NCBI GenBank assembly: GCA_943704425.1
Contig: CALSCP010000904.1
Location: 121,710-170,896, forward strand
Direction: 5' to 3'
Length of the DNA: 49,187 nt
From: Ministeria vibrans ATCC 50519
Taxonomy: Eukaryota > Opisthokonta > Filasterea
This document shows positions 22,710 through 34,886 of this stretch, piece by piece. The notes under the pieces were generated by a model. The model did not search any database. It was given only the letters and a program-made list of their open reading frames with translations, and had not been told where the DNA came from. The translations under genes and the position numbers were made by a program. Positions within the stretch are counted from its first letter, which is position 1. The number at the start of each line of letters is the position of its first letter.

Positions 22710-25700
22710 ATCCACACCCATTATATTTGTTTGGTATCGTTTTTTTTATTTTTTTTACCTTGAGGAGAGACATTTTGAAGTAGCGAAAGAGATCCGAGTC
22801 CCTTCCATCCATAAGCTCGACAAACTCGGCGGTGAGCTTAAACGGGGCACTTTCAAAGTTGAGGTTGCGCGGGGAGGAGCTGAGGAAGAAGCCAAAGTCA
22901 ATGTGGATGATGTGGCCGTCGGCGTCGAGGAGGATGTTGCCGTTGTGTCGGTCCTTGAGCTGCAGGAAGTAACAGACGAGCGAATAGGCTGCAAGCGACT
23001 CGACAAAGTTGCGCTGTGCGTCGGGAAGACCCTCTTCGCCAAAGTCGCCGACAAAGAACTCGCGGAGAGTCTTGGCACGCGACGTCTTCTTGATGGAGTG
23101 GATCGACATGGCGTTGGGGATGGTCTCGATGAGGCCGCCGTTGCACGAGGTGATGAGAATACGCACAGGCCGGAGCCAGAGCGACAGCTTTTCGCGCTGA
23201 AAAATGTCCTGGAACTTGGTGACGAGCTGCGTCGCCAGCTGCTCCTGTCGCAGGTCGTCGTCCACTTTAAGAATGCACGTCATTAGCCGCCAACCAGGTA
23301 GCTCGCCGTAGGGCGATGCTTGGCGCACGCGCTCTTCCTTGGCCACCCATGGCTCGCGGAACACCACTGCAGACGGGTCGTCGGCGTGCGGCCGGAAGTT
23401 GTCACTGGCCATCAAGTTTGCAGTCGCCGTCGAAATGGACGACTGGCCAAAGTCCTCCATGGATGTGGCATCGTCGGCAGTAGCAGCAGTAGCTTCAGCC
23501 GCAGCAGAAGTTGGCGTATTGTCAGTAGAGGCAGCATTGAATGTCGCTTCGATGTGGGGGGACGTCGCTACCGTCGCACATGCAGAGGGTGCCTCAGATA
23601 AACTGGGTGAGCGTGCAGAGGTGGCAGCAGAGGTACTGGAGGGCGAGCCGACAAGCGGCGTGGTGCTGGCCGAGTCGGAGAGACCACGACGAACGTCGCC
23701 GGCCGAACGGGTGTAGACGGTGGTATCGGCAAGAGGGTCTTCGTCGTCGTCGAAAAGTAAGTCGTTGAAGAAGGGCCGCACATCGGTGACACGCGAGGCA
23801 GAAGGAGACGCCAGTGACTTATTGCTCTTGTTGGTGCTGGCCGAACGAACAGCGGAGGAAGGCGGTGATTTACTCTCGCTCGTGCTTGTGTTGCTGTGCG
23901 TAGAGGGCGTGTCATCGCCACTCTCGCCGTCAACACCTTCGACAATAGAGCTACGTGACGAGTCGGGCGAACCAATGCCAAACGAGACGTTCTTGGTGGG
24001 CGCTGTTGCTGTTTTGGTTGTTGTAGTAGTAGTAGTAGTTGTTGTTGTTGTGGTGGTGGTTGTTGAGGCAGTGGGATTGTTTGCGTCTGCATGCAGATCG
24101 ACGGCACGACGGAATTTGGTGTGCATGGGGGAGGCGGCGGGGGAGCGCGGAGGACGGTTTGCCTTGCGCTTGGGGACGGGAGAGGTGAGGAGGTTGTCAC
24201 AGGCAACCACTTCAATATGGAGGAGACAGGGCACGCGCTCTTTAGAGTTGAGCGTGACGGCTTCCTCGGGAGGAATGCGCACAATGAAATGGTCTTCGCC
24301 GACGCCCGAGAGCGGTACAAAAAGACGGGCGGGCAAGGAGAGGTTGAGCAGAACTAGATCGCCGTGGAGTTGGGTGCGCCGCAGACAGGGCTCACGCTGG
24401 AGACTTAGCCGCGTTGCAATGTCCGACAGAGCCTGGACAAAGTTGCGGCAGCCAGCCAGCAGCTGGTGGTGGAGCGAGCCGGAGGCAATGGCCGACGTCG
24501 CGGGGGACGACGTAAGGGGTGTGAAGAAGTCGCGCTGTTGGTTTATGCGAGCGTTGGCGGGCGCCGATTGGGGATTGGTGAGATCAAGAGGAGCGGGTGC
24601 GGGGCGACGCAGAGACTGGGATTTTCTCATGGGAGAACCAGGCGAGGCATGGTGCACACGCTTGTGGTTGTGGATGATGGAGTTGGGGTCGTGTTGAAGG
24701 AGTGTGGGCAGGGAAGAGGTGGAGCCGCTGCGGGGCGGTTGGTGAGGTTGATGCTGGGGCGAGGAAAAAGAGGACGACGACGATGGAGATGGGGCGGTAC
24801 GGTTCCAAAGAGAGGCAAGTCGCATTGCAAAGGAGGGGGTGCGTTGCGGGGGGGTGACGCTGGTGGCGGTGTGATTGGGTGCAGCTGCGGGCTCGACCAT
24901 GTGAATTTTGCGAGGGGGGTCACTTGCAGAATGTTCACGGACCAGAGCGGATGTATTTGAAGAGGGAGCCACGAGGGACGCTTCCAGAGAGGACTCTGCC
25001 TCATCAATGGGCCGAATCAATCGATTTGTTTCCGCCAACTCCAACAATTCCTCTTGCTGTTCGTGCTGTTGTGGCCCCTTTCCCCTGCCAGTGTTAGCCT
25101 TCGAAGTAGCATCTGCAGCATCGGCCTGCGCCTGTACAGGGGACTCACCAATGTAGGTAGAAGCGAGCAGCATGGCGCCGGGTGGCATAACAGAGAAGGG
25201 CGAGCCAGACGTGTCCTCGGCATCGCCCGCGGCGGCCGCCGCCTCGACGGTAGTGCAAGCCCACGACGAGACTGGGGTCGCCTCCGAACGCGAGCGTCGG
25301 TGTGTGGACGACGAGGAGCGTCCTGGCGAACGAGGCGACACAACAATAGAGTCTTCTTCGTCGACGGTCATGTTTGGCAACAGTGTGGATGAAGAGGATG
25401 ACACGGTCACTTGCGATTCCCTGTCTATTCGGTCATCGCTAAGCGCTCGATCAATGGACATGCGAATGTTTGAACGACCTAGTGTGGCAGAGACAGCAGT
25501 GGGATCCATGAGAACCATATTTCGTAGTCGCATGCAACGCAATTGGTGTTGTCGTTGCTCTCGCTCGTGCACCGTGGGGTTCGCGAGCGCCTCAGCCGAG
25601 TAGAAGGGACCGTCAGCCATGTGGCCCTCTAATACCCAAGCAGTCTAAAACAAGACACAAAGAGAAGGAGAGAAAGATGAATGAATGAAGATTGTCAAAG

Positions 25701-26715
25701 CAACGCACACCACACACCCACACCCACACACACACGCACACACACACGCAAAGCACACACACACACTACACAGACACACACAGACACACACACATACACA
25801 CCACACAGACACACACACATACACACCACACAGACACACACACACAAAGCACACACACACACACACCACACACACACACACACCACACACACATATTTGT
25901 AACCTGGAGAGCAAAGCGCGGACAGTCGCGACTGCGCTGGCCAAGGAACCTTTCAATCGACTCGGAGGAGCCGGGTCTCATCACAAAGAGATTGACAAGC
26001 TCGGGCAAGTAGAACTCGACGTCTTTGACGGGTAGTTTCTGGAGGAGAGAGAATAGATCGACAAGGGAAAAAAAAAACGAGAGGGATTGAAGGAGGAAAA
26101 TGAGAATGAGATAGAGACGCTTGAAATATGAGCGCTGTGGTGGCAGATGGGCGAAAGGGATGTGGAATGGACGGCAAGAAACACACCAGGCGAGAGGTGG
26201 TGCGGAGAGGGGTGTGGGAGCAACGGAGGAGGGCGGATGAGCTGGGGCATTCGAACAAGCACAGTGTGCGACCGCAGTCGACGACGGTTCTCCCAAAGGG
26301 CGGTTAGATTCGTTACATATGAGACAAAGAGGACACGTACAGAATGTGTGCCAACGGTATGGGAGGAAAATGGGAAGGATAGGCTTGCTCGCTGGGCGAC
26401 GGGGCAACGTTGAAAGGGGGACGGTTCACGGGATAAAAAAAGGCAAACGAGAACAAGAAGAAACCCCCCTCAAAAATGGGGTTTGACGGGCAGGCAGCGG
26501 CCGCTTACAAAGAGCTCGTTGCACAGATAGTCTTGCACACCCTGATCAGAGTATTGGAAGAGGTAGCCGAGGGCCATGGACGCGTCGAAGAACTCACTCT
26601 TGAACAGTCGCAAAAGCCACGATGACTTTTCATCGACGGCTGCGGCGGCGTTCGCAGGTGTAGGCGACGCTGACGGCGACGATGCGTCGTCCTCGCGCGT
26701 CGGCGGTGTCGACAT
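22277..26715 (-). CDS. PI4KB: Phosphatidylinositol 4-kinase beta
   Basis: Four exons (26715-26509, 26038-25904, 25644-22759, 22531-22277) give 1160 residues. The helical/lipid-kinase-unique part comes first (F-D-A-S-M-A-L-G-Y-L-F-Q-Y, then E-F-Y-L-P-E-L-V-N-L-F and T-A-W-V-L-E-G-H). A Ser/Pro/Thr-rich spacer follows, then V-R-I-P-P-E-E-A-V-T-L-N-S-K-E-R-V-P and the kinase: I-L-K-V-D-D-D-L-R-Q-E, I-P-N-A-M-S-I-H-S-I-K-K, catalytic L-K-D-R-H-N-G-N-I-L-L and H-I-D-F-G-F. The C-terminus G-F-L-A-A-R-K-H and N-F-Q-Y-Y-T-N-G-I-L-L is typical. A second low-complexity insert of about 250 residues, with a 16-Thr run, splits the kinase N-lobe region, as vertebrate PI4KB does more modestly. It makes PI4P at the Golgi. 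Confidence 0.97.
22659..22707. repeat. CA microsatellite in PI4K intron
   Basis: Uninterrupted CA dinucleotides in the last intron (22532-22758). A much larger CA/CACACAG compound array fills 25716-25893 in the intron between exons 2 and 3. Confidence 0.9.
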
Positions 26716-27140
26716 TTGCAGAAAAAAAACTTATTAGAATTTAAGAATGAAGAAGAATTAAGAATACAACCCATTTATTAATGATACAGTCAGACACAGC
26801 CAGACCGCCTTGCAAACTCAACCGAAACTCTAGAGGTAACATGGGAGAACAGTGGCAGGTCATAGTGCTGTGTCGACGCTATCCAGTGAGGCAATCGCAA
26901 TGGTACGCCATACCCCCAGTGGAGGCTTAGGGCTCTGACACCATGAAGGTGTCTGTCGGCAAGGTTATTAGAATTTAGAATCAATTAATTATCAATGAAC
27001 AAAAGAAAAGCGACAACACAAACAGCTCAGAATCACTATACAAGCTACAGAAGGGTCGAGAGGATCAGAGGAAACAGAGACAGGTTAGCTGGTGGCCTTA
27101 TTAGAAAATAATCAATAATAAAATTATATTATTTTTATTA

Positions 27141-27175
<35 letters not shown>

Positions 27176-27304
27176 GTAATAGAAAACTGATAATTCTAAA
27201 TTATTTTCAAATGAGAGCGACCCATCAGAGACGTCAGCGTCACAATCGCCGACTAGTAAGGGTCGAAGTGGCCCAGTAAGGTAGAGCGTCATGGAGGAAT
27301 CGGC
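26716..27304. other. Intergenic region with ATT microsatellite
   Basis: No gene seen. It contains two copies of TTATTAGAATTTA(A)GAAT (about 26731 and 26967) flanking about 230 bases, a short hairpin GACACC-ATGAA-GGTGTC near 26938-26954, and an ATT array at 27139-27176. A minus-strand open frame at 26790-26984 has no family resemblance. Confidence 0.5.
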
Positions 27305-28963
27305 TTAGGAATATAGCCAATGGAGAACAGCGTCGGGAATATCGCCGGTGCTGTACAGCGTGATGTTGCGGATGGCGCTCTGTTCGGTGGGTCGGTGCAA
27401 TGATAAATCATTTTGGATGTCGCCTTAGCCATCAATGAACCGAGAGTCGACCAGTGTTTGCCACCAAACGCATCCGAATTGAGAAACAAAGCCACGCGGG
27501 TGTTCCATGGCATACGACAATAGTCACATCCATACGCGACGTAGACGTTGAGGAGCCTCGTGAGGGCCATGTCGTTGGTGCTGTGGTACACCTGCTTCAT
27601 GGCGGCCAGCACGCACAGCCCTTGCTCGTCATGGTCACTCAGGGCCGTGCCGTTGGGCTCACTCGCACCTCTCATATGAAAGCAGTGAAGCTGGAACATA
27701 CATGCAATCCCAACCAAAACATCAGGCGACACCTCGTTAGAGTAGCAAACACCACGAATAATGGTTTTGGATTCAGGTGCGTGATGTTTTGAGGTGGCGG
27801 CGAAAGTGGCGGCGGAAGCGTTCTGTGATGCAATCAGAGGTTGTACGCGCCATAGGCGTCACGCAAAGTAGCAGCCGTTCCCTTGATCACGTCGCCGAGG
27901 ATACGCACGGACAGACAACAGGCCTTGACGGTCAAATCTCGGCAAATGCGAGAGGACGTGCGGTCGGCGTGTGAGTGCTCATCGGCGTCGTCAGCAGTGT
28001 CAACCGCATGTTGCACACTGTCAGTGTAATTACGATAAGCAAACTCGTGCAATGGTTGTGGGTTCCAGCGCACGAGTGTATAGCGGTCTGGTGTGGTAGT
28101 GTCGTTGTTATCGTACAGAAGAGCGCAGTTCATAGGTCGCAAATCAGCCCCTTTTGCTAAGCGGAAGCAGAAGAAGCCTGTGCGCTTCATGGGCCCGTCT
28201 TCTTTCACGACGTTGCGCGTCGACAATCCCGTTGAGCTGTTGTAGAAGAAGGGTGAGTGAAGGTGCTCGGCTGGGTCGTAGTCAGGGTCAGGCGGAAGAG
28301 ACTCCGCTGGACACCATGTGACTCGTTTGTCCTCGTGCAAGGGAGCGCTGTACGGTTCTTGCACAGTGGGGTGCGATGCGAATAGGGACATGCCGCGAGG
28401 CGTTTCGATGGAGTACTTCGTCGGTCGTTGGCTGGGAATTCTGTGGACGCGGTTCTCGAGAACAAACGCCGTCGTGTCCCAAGAGCCCTCGGCTTCCGCG
28501 CCACAGAAACTGAAACATCGTATCTCCGAATCATCGGATTGACTTCGTTTGGTGTGACGGCGCGATACAAGTCGCATGGGACCTGCACAAACACCTCGTA
28601 TGCACACACGATGCGCAACCGGTCTAAGTGCTCGTCGGGGGATGCCTCAAACCAAAACCAGGCAGCATCGGGTTCATCACGAGCGGCACAGTAGAACAGA
28701 GTTGCATGAGCGTGATGTGTCAGAGGTATATCGCGAATGAGAGTCGCCGCTTGGTCTGTCTCGACGGACGACGATACTACCTCGGCAGTGGAAAGGCATA
28801 CCAGTACCAGTACGTTTCGGATCACGTTTTCTGCTGAGAAAGTTGTGAAGTAGTTTGTCGAACAGACTAACACAAACAATAGCCTGACTCCGAACAGATG
28901 ACCAATGTTAGATGCCGCCCACGCCACATACGCCCAACCCCACAAATAAACACACACATACAT
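27305..28963 (-). pseudogene. Secreted-type protein of unknown family with three frame breaks
   Basis: A long intron-poor reading frame on the minus strand looks like a real protein but changes frame three times, near 28497, 27840 and 27389. Each shift is in the same direction and would be explained by one missing base; the third is at a C-run. It has hydrophobic N-terminal segments (possible signal region after the ATG at 28963 or later), several N-x-S/T sequons (N-S-S, N-Y-T, N-G-T, N-I-T), scattered cysteines, and an ending L-Y-S-T-G-D-I-P-D-A-V-L-H-W-L-Y-S before the TAA at 27305-27307. I do not recognise the family. Neighbouring genes carry at most one unresolved frame break, so this locus is either decaying or hit by several indel errors. 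The start is uncertain. Confidence 0.6.
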
Positions 28964-29050
28964 CCTCCGAACACCATTGAGGCGTACGGCACGCGGAAAA
29001 GAGACGGCGAGCGACCGCTTTTTTCCTACCCACGCAGACCTCCACAAAGG

Positions 29051-29107
<57 letters not shown>

Positions 29108-29231
29108 TACATACATACATACAACTTGGACGTACGCGAAGAGCCGTAAGCAATTCAAGGAAAAAATTAAAATGATCTATGATGTAATCGATCAGTTTTA
29201 GAACGAACTCAGAATTCAGAAATTTTTCAAC
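28964..29231. promoter_or_regulatory. Upstream region of SURF1 with CA/CATA microsatellite
   Basis: Contains a CA array at 29052-29102 followed by CATA units to 29121. The SURF1 start is 110 bases further. The frame-broken gene starts on the other side, so this would be another divergent promoter if that gene is expressed. Confidence 0.5.
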
Positions 29232-30219
29232 ATGCGCGTCATCTCGCGGTTCTTTTCGCAGCTGCGCATGGCTGCTTTGACGCATAATCCCAACAAGGCG
29301 TTACTAGTGTTTCCCGTGATCACGTTTGGTCTGGGCGTGTGGCAGGTGGCGATTGAAATGATCTCATTTGTTCAGACACAAACTCACACACTCTCTCTCT
29401 CTCTCTTTCTCTCTCTGTGCTCGCAGTTACGCCGACTCAAGTGGAAAGAGGACCTTATTGCGACCATGAACAAGGAACTAGAGATGGACCCGGTGGAGCT
29501 GCCGACGGATCCCGAGCGGGTCGCCGAAATGGAGTACCGTCGCGTCAAAGTGGGCGGCGTCTACGAGCACGCGCAGGAGCTCCATCTGGGCCCGCGCTCG
29601 CTCGTCATGCCGTCCGCCATCTCCAGGAAACGCGCCCAGCAAGTCTCGCCGGGCGCCGGCTATCACATTGTCACCCCACTTGTGCGATCGGATGGCGGGT
29701 AGGGCAGAGTGAAGGCGCATCTTGGATTGCCTTGGCACTGGGTGTACTGACTGCCATATCATAATTATTATTATTATATAGGGGTAAAATTCTTGTGAAT
29801 CGAGGCTTTGTGCCATACCTTATGAAGGACGCGTCGACACGGCCAAACACCCTTGTTGAGGGCGAGGTGGAGATTGAAGGCATTGTCAGACTATCAGATA
29901 GGGTAAGCAATGACACATTTTCTCTTTGTTTGTCTCTCACCGACGTCTCCTCTCTGTCTCCATTTCACTTTTTCTGCTATGAAAGAGCAATATGTATGCG
30001 CCGGCTAATGATATTGAGAAGAACGATTGGTTTTCGCGGGACATTGAGGAAATGGCGGAGGCCACAGGAGCATTGCCCATCTACATTGACGCAGCCTATG
30101 GTACGATAGAGAGAGAATAGAGGGAGAAAGGAGAAAGGAGAAAGGAGAAAGGAGAAAGAAACAAAGCGAGATAGAGAGACAGAGACAGATAGAGAGAAAG
30201 GAGGGAGAAAGAAACAAAG

Positions 30220-30299
<80 letters not shown>

Positions 30300-30309
30300 N
30301 NNNNNNNNN

Positions 30310-30367
<58 letters not shown>

Positions 30368-30633
30368 GGAGAAAGAAACAAAGTGATAGAGATAGAGAAG
30401 ACGGACCAGAGAGAGGATGCAATAATTCATTTACGTCTTTGGTGGGCGTTTGTTGTGGAATAGTTCCGCCATCGGAGAATGGAGGAGAGCGACTGCCCAT
30501 GGGGGGACAGACCAACCGCACACTGCGCAACGAGCACCTGAACTACGCCATTACCTGGTTTACGCTGACCTTCTTTCTGCTCGTCATGACCTTCCGCTAC
30601 GAACGTTCCACACACGGCTTCTTCAAGAAATAG
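29232..30633 (+). CDS. SURF1: SURF1-like cytochrome c oxidase assembly protein
   Basis: Exons 29232-29345, 29427-29698, 29782-29902, 29986-30100 and 30464-30633 give 263 residues. The layout is typical: first membrane helix with F-G-L-G-V-W-Q, then L-R-R-L-K-W-K-E-D-L-I, Y-R-R-V-K-V-G-G-V-Y, Y-H-I-V-T-P-L-V, I-L-V-N-R-G-F-V-P, and the C-terminal N-R-T-L-R-N-E-H-L-N-Y-A-I-T-W-F-T-L followed by the second helix. An intermembrane-space domain lies between the helices. SURF1 helps insert heme a into COX1 in the mitochondrial inner membrane. The last intron (30101-30463) contains the GA tract with the only run of Ns in the window. Its stop lies 88 bases from the HisRS stop. Confidence 0.96.
30216..30364. 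repeat. (GA)n tract with 10-base assembly gap
   Basis: GA dinucleotides interrupted by N at 30300-30309. Flanks on both sides carry the minisatellite core (GAAACAAAGTGATAGAGA at about 30210 and 30375). The true length is unknown. It lies inside the last SURF1 intron. Confidence 0.95.
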
Positions 30634-30721
30634 TGCACAGTGTATGTGTATGTGTGTGTGTGTGCATGGTGTGTTGTTCTGGTGTGTGATTGTATCAATA
30701 CATATATTTTGTGTGTGAACC

Positions 30722-32897
30722 TCAGGCGCTCTTGAGAATGTCAGTGAGGAGAGTGGGCAGTGAGGCGAGAGGAACGTCGTTGTAGCGCGCATACTGAGCC
30801 TGTCGCACATCCACAACACTCACAAGGCCCGTCTCAACGGCCTGCCGGTCTATTGCGACCCACAGTGCGACCCTGTTTGACTGTGCCGGCCTCGTTCCAC
30901 TCGCACCGTCATCATGTTGCCGGTGCACTGTGCGTCCTAGTGCCTTTTCGTGTTGACGACGACTCTGCGAGTGCCATCGCTGCACACTAAACGGCCCATT
31001 GTTCCGAAGAAACGCCGCCAACCGCACTCCCTGCCCCTCAATACTGGTCGCAACCTCTGTCTCTGTCTCTATATCAGACTCCTCTGCGACAGAAGTCACC
31101 AGCACAACTGGCACAGCGGCACTTTCGTGAGCGCACTGGCGCTCCTTCTCACTCATCACCAGCCGCAGTCGTTCAACGCCACTCGCCCATCCAATCGCAT
31201 CTCGTGACACACGTCCATCTATAAAGCACAGTGCGAGATGATACATAAAGCAACAGAGACAGAGAGAGATAGAGATAGAGATAGAGAAAGAGAAAGAGGG
31301 GTGAGGGAGAGAAAAAAAACAAAGTGAGAGAAAGGAAAAAGAAACAAAGTGATACAGGGAGAGGAAGAAAAAAAGGATAGAAGAAAGAAACAAAGTAATA
31401 GAGAGAGAGTAAGAAAAAAAGGAAAGGAGAAAGAAACGAAGAGAAAGGTAAAAAGTGTACCAGAGATGCGAGACAGAAGCGCATCGTATCGCCCACCCGC
31501 AAGCACGGTGCGCTACAGCAACAATCGGTCAATCATTCTCACCATGCACGCAGAAGCAAACAATTTGTACCTGTGTAGCACCCAGATTTGACACTGGCGA
31601 GTTTGGCTCGACCACAAACTCAAACACAAGATCGTTGTAGTAGTCGAGTCCACGCACCAGTCGACTGCGCCGCTCATAGTCAATCCCAAGCACTGTCAGT
31701 GTCTCCAGAGTCCGTTCAAACCGCTGTCGTTCGGCCTCACTGCACATTTCGTACAGGTCCGGTGCGTCTGTACAATAGCGAGTGAGCGAGTTGATATTTT
31801 TAGGATGCTCTAGTGTGTTTACCACTGCACACTGCAATGTCTTCGGGTCGGTTTGAATCGAGAATCCCCAATATGTTTCGCCCACTTTGTAGCTTCGTCT
31901 GGGAAGAGGGGAAAGAAATAAAACTCATTCAGACGGCATTGCACACGCGTGGTTTAGACTGCTGCAATACTTGAGAAGGCAGGGACAGATCACTGACGCG
32001 CGCCTGAAGGAACTCGCCGAGACGCACAGCGTAGGCAGCACGGGTGGCCGCCGATGAGATACAGTTGACGTAGAGACGACAATGCTCGGCAATGCCCAGC
32101 TGAACAAGGAGTTGACGACCCGACGCAACACACTCGGCGTCTAGGCCTGCGTTGGATGCACCAAGCCACTCAAACCCACACTGCGAGGGAACGAGGGGTC
32201 AGGTGTTGATGCCTATGGTTACACTTGTGCACCTGATGAAACTGACGTAAGCGACCGCGCTGCGGCCGTTCGTGGCGAAACATAGGAGCGAGGTAGTAGA
32301 GGCGCTGCAGCGGATCGTTGACGGCGTAGTGGGCGGCGTACAAGCGCGCCACTGGCGCTGTTCCCTCAGGGCGGAGCAGCAAGGTGGATCCATCAGATCG
32401 CTCGTCGGCGCCACGTCCTGTTATCACACGATACGTTTCCTAGGGAGCACAGCGTTGCAGAGTCAGAATTCGAACGACACACACACATTCATTGAGTGTG
32501 TTGTATGAGACATGACTAAAGACTTCGGAGCTTTCGCCGAGTGTGGATGAAAAAGTGGTTGGGAGCTCGCACACAGGGGTGGCCACCTACAGATAGAGCA
32601 GCAGAGGAGTTGGTTGCGCATGGGCTGCTTCGATCCTTCCCGCACCTGCTGAGTATTGTAGGAGAGCGCGACGCAACGCAGCGCATTCTCAATGTGCCGA
32701 AATTCGACCATGTCGTGCTGTCGAAGGAAGACAGGTGAGCCCCTCGCTCACACGCCTTGGACACGGGCTCTTACCGGCAGCCAGTCGGCCATTCCCAATG
32801 GAGAGGCAAGACGGCGTTTTGACGAGTGCGAAGCGAATCGGCGCAGGACAACACCACTGATCACAGCGCACGGCACGCGCCCCGTCGCGAGCAACAT
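30722..32897 (-). CDS. Histidyl-tRNA synthetase, bacterial/mitochondrial type
   Basis: Nine exons (32897-32775, 32717-32646, 32586-32512, 32439-32233, 32180-31947, 31898-31823, 31767-31571, 31512-31461, 31218-30722) give 510 residues. The N-terminus (Arg/Ser-rich, few acidic residues) resembles a mitochondrial targeting peptide. Then G-M-A-D-W-L-P, T-P-V-C-E, motif 2 [10 protein letters not shown] with [35 protein letters not shown], and motif 3 G-W-A-S-G-V-E-R-L. It is class II, charging tRNA-His. The R-P-E-G-T-A-P variant and R-Q-F-H-Q mark the bacterial-type family rather than cytosolic eukaryotic HARS. The donor after exon 3 (GTCTCA) is weak. Intron 31219-31460 is packed with the minisatellite. 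Confidence 0.94.
31262..31447. repeat. GA-rich minisatellite in HisRS intron
   Basis: GATAGA-type repeats followed by at least three diverged copies of GAAACAAAGTGATAGAG (about 31316, 31342, 31386). It occupies nearly the whole intron. Confidence 0.85.
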
Positions 32898-33091
32898 CCG
32901 GATTTGTGTCAATACAGAAGATCTCAAGCGCAAAAGCGTTATTATTTTGATTTTTGACGAGTCACGAAAGTCGATTGCTGATCGTGTGAAGTTTATTATT
33001 ATTATTAATTATAATACTAGGATAATTATGATTATTTTATCGTATTATCATGAATAGACTTTGTACAACAAGATGACACACAAATAAAACG

Positions 33092-34573
33092 TCACTCTGG
33101 CTCCTGTGCCTTGCCCTTCTTGATGCGATGGGTATGCAACAAATCGGCAAGAGCTTTCTCAACGGCGGTGAGGAGGGTGCTGGCAGTGGTCGAAGGAGCT
33201 TCGGGACGCGATGCCTCGCGCAGGGCCTTGGCCGCCACCATCCACTCGCTGTCCTCCTCAAAGTTGGCCATGCGCTTGGACGACGACGGGTGTGTCGACG
33301 TGTACTCGGCTGGCTCTTCTCCAACGGCGTCCTGCATGCGTTGCCACACACGCTTTGCCTACACGCGAAACCAAACAAACATGAGCCGGCGCTTTTTTTT
33401 GCGACAATGCCGTACCTCCTCTATACGGTATTGTGCCCGTGCAGCCAGCATCAACCTACATAGCAACAGAACAAATCACAGTAAGATTGTATACATGTAT
33501 AATAGAGTGAGTGTTTGCGTGTGTGTATCTTTCTCTACCCAATCTGGTCTGCTTCAAGCTCCAACTGGCGGCTCTTGGGCAACATCACCCCCAGATTGGA
33601 AATGGTCTCGAACAAGTCAGACGAATGTCCCACAAGCGACATGACAAGGAACAGCACTGCTGCCTGAAAGAACTTCTCACTTGTGTGGTCTGCGTGCAGG
33701 AAGTACACAAACAAAAAGAAATGAACCATCATTGGCTAATCAAGTGTGAGTTCGCGTACGGGCGACATAATGGCCAATCTCATGACCCATGATGATAGCC
33801 AGACCATCTTCATCGTGTGCAATGGGAAGGAGTCCTGTGAAAAAGAAGACCCGCCCACTCGGGGTCACTGATACAGCGAAAAGTGCGTGTGAAACGACTC
33901 TCCCTCTCTCTCTCCCTCTACATATGACTGTTCCTACCAAACGCATTGGCGTTCGAATTGTCGTCAATGACGTGGTAGTGCAGCTCAGGGAGGTCATTGG
34001 CAATGCGGATGCGCTCGCCTATCTTTCGGATGACGCGGTACTCCTCCGACGACTCCGGCAGCAGTCGCTCGCTGACCTCGGCCAGCACACTCTCGTCGGC
34101 CGACTCGGCAATCACTTCCTCAAACCAGTGGGGCACGAGCATCACACGACGTCGTCCGCTGATCGGCACCGTCTCCAGATTGTGCACGTAGACACCGGCG
34201 CCCATGCCGAGCGCGAGCCACACGCCCGGCCGGGTGTGCAGCGGCTGCCGCTTAGGCCTGCGAGACGACGATGACGACGACGACGACGACGACGACGAGC
34301 GGCCCGACGAAGAGGACGATGACGACGATGATGATAGCTCGCCTGTACGAATACGCGCGGAGGGAGGAAGGGACAGAGGGGGGAAATGAGTTCAATCGGA
34401 GGTCGAGACAGTGCGAACTTTTCTTTCTTCCTACTTTGGTGGGTTTTGTAATACGACGCTGGAAACGAGAGCGCTTTGCCCTTCGGCTTCTTCGCTGCTT
34501 GAGATGCATTATACCGTAAGCGCACCGCCATTGGCGACCGTTGTGCCGTAAATCTCGAGATGAAACGCAACAT
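33092..34573 (-). CDS. OMA1: OMA1-like mitochondrial M48 metallopeptidase
   Basis: Six exons (34573-34435, 34342-33938, 33867-33760, 33689-33539, 33455-33416, 33358-33092) give 369 residues. The N-terminus M-L-R-F-I-S-R-F-T-A-Q-R-S looks like a mitochondrial presequence. A poly-Ser stretch (about 48-72, an AGC/TCG trinucleotide run) precedes a hydrophobic segment V-W-L-A-L-G-M-G-A-G-V. Catalytic zinc motif H-E-I-G-H at about 210-214, third ligand in E-A-D-Q-I-G near 263, plus N-A-F-V-T-P-S-G-R-V-F-F-F-T-G and S-T-H-P-S near the end. OMA1 is an inner-membrane stress protease that cleaves OPA1-type substrates. Same strand as HisRS, one of the few places where strand alternation breaks. I chose the ATG at 34573 for the presequence; an in-frame start lies further upstream. 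Confidence 0.95.
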
Positions 34574-34886
34574 AGAAAAAAGAATACAAATCGTCGAAAG
34601 GTATCGATGATTCTTCACACACACACGCACACGCACGCACGCAGTTAGAATAACTGAGTGAGCAGTGAGTTCACGTCAAATATGAAATACGAAATGTGTG
34701 ACTCATCATTAATTCAATTCATTATTTCGTATTCGAGTGACGAGTTGTGATTGAGTTCATGAGTTGTGTGCTTCAAATGAAATTTAGTCAGTCTGTCAGT
34801 GTCATTTCTCTGTGTACATTCTGATCATTTGGCCCTGGTGCTCGCTTTAGTTGGAGTGGCCCTTCAGCGCGATCAATAGTTTCGAA
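34574..34886. promoter_or_regulatory. Shared divergent promoter, OMA1 / ABHD17-like
   Basis: 313 bases between start codons. TGACT/AGTCA/TGAGT elements recur: GTGACTCATC near 34698, GAGTGACGAG near 34735, TTTAGTCAGTCTGTCAGTGTC near 34785. An AT-rich block sits at 34700-34730. Confidence 0.5.

Noticed and set aside
23720-24697. Long plus-strand open frame (325 codons) opposite PI4K beta
   Set aside because: It is the antisense shadow of a GC-rich exon whose sense frame has unambiguous PI4K motifs; no splice signals or family resemblance on the plus strand.
26790-26984. Small RNA gene or short protein in the intergenic region
   Set aside because: Only one short hairpin (GACACC/GGTGTC) is visible; no snRNA, 5S or tRNA sequence boxes and no coding family.
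27305-28963. Genome-wide programmed frameshifting (as in Euplotes)
   Set aside because: Fifteen complete genes in the same window keep their frame through hundreds of codons, so it is not a general decoding feature.
30722-32897. Bacterial contamination as source of the bacterial-type HisRS
   Set aside because: The gene has eight spliceosomal introns and an N-terminal targeting-like segment, and sits between ordinary nuclear genes.
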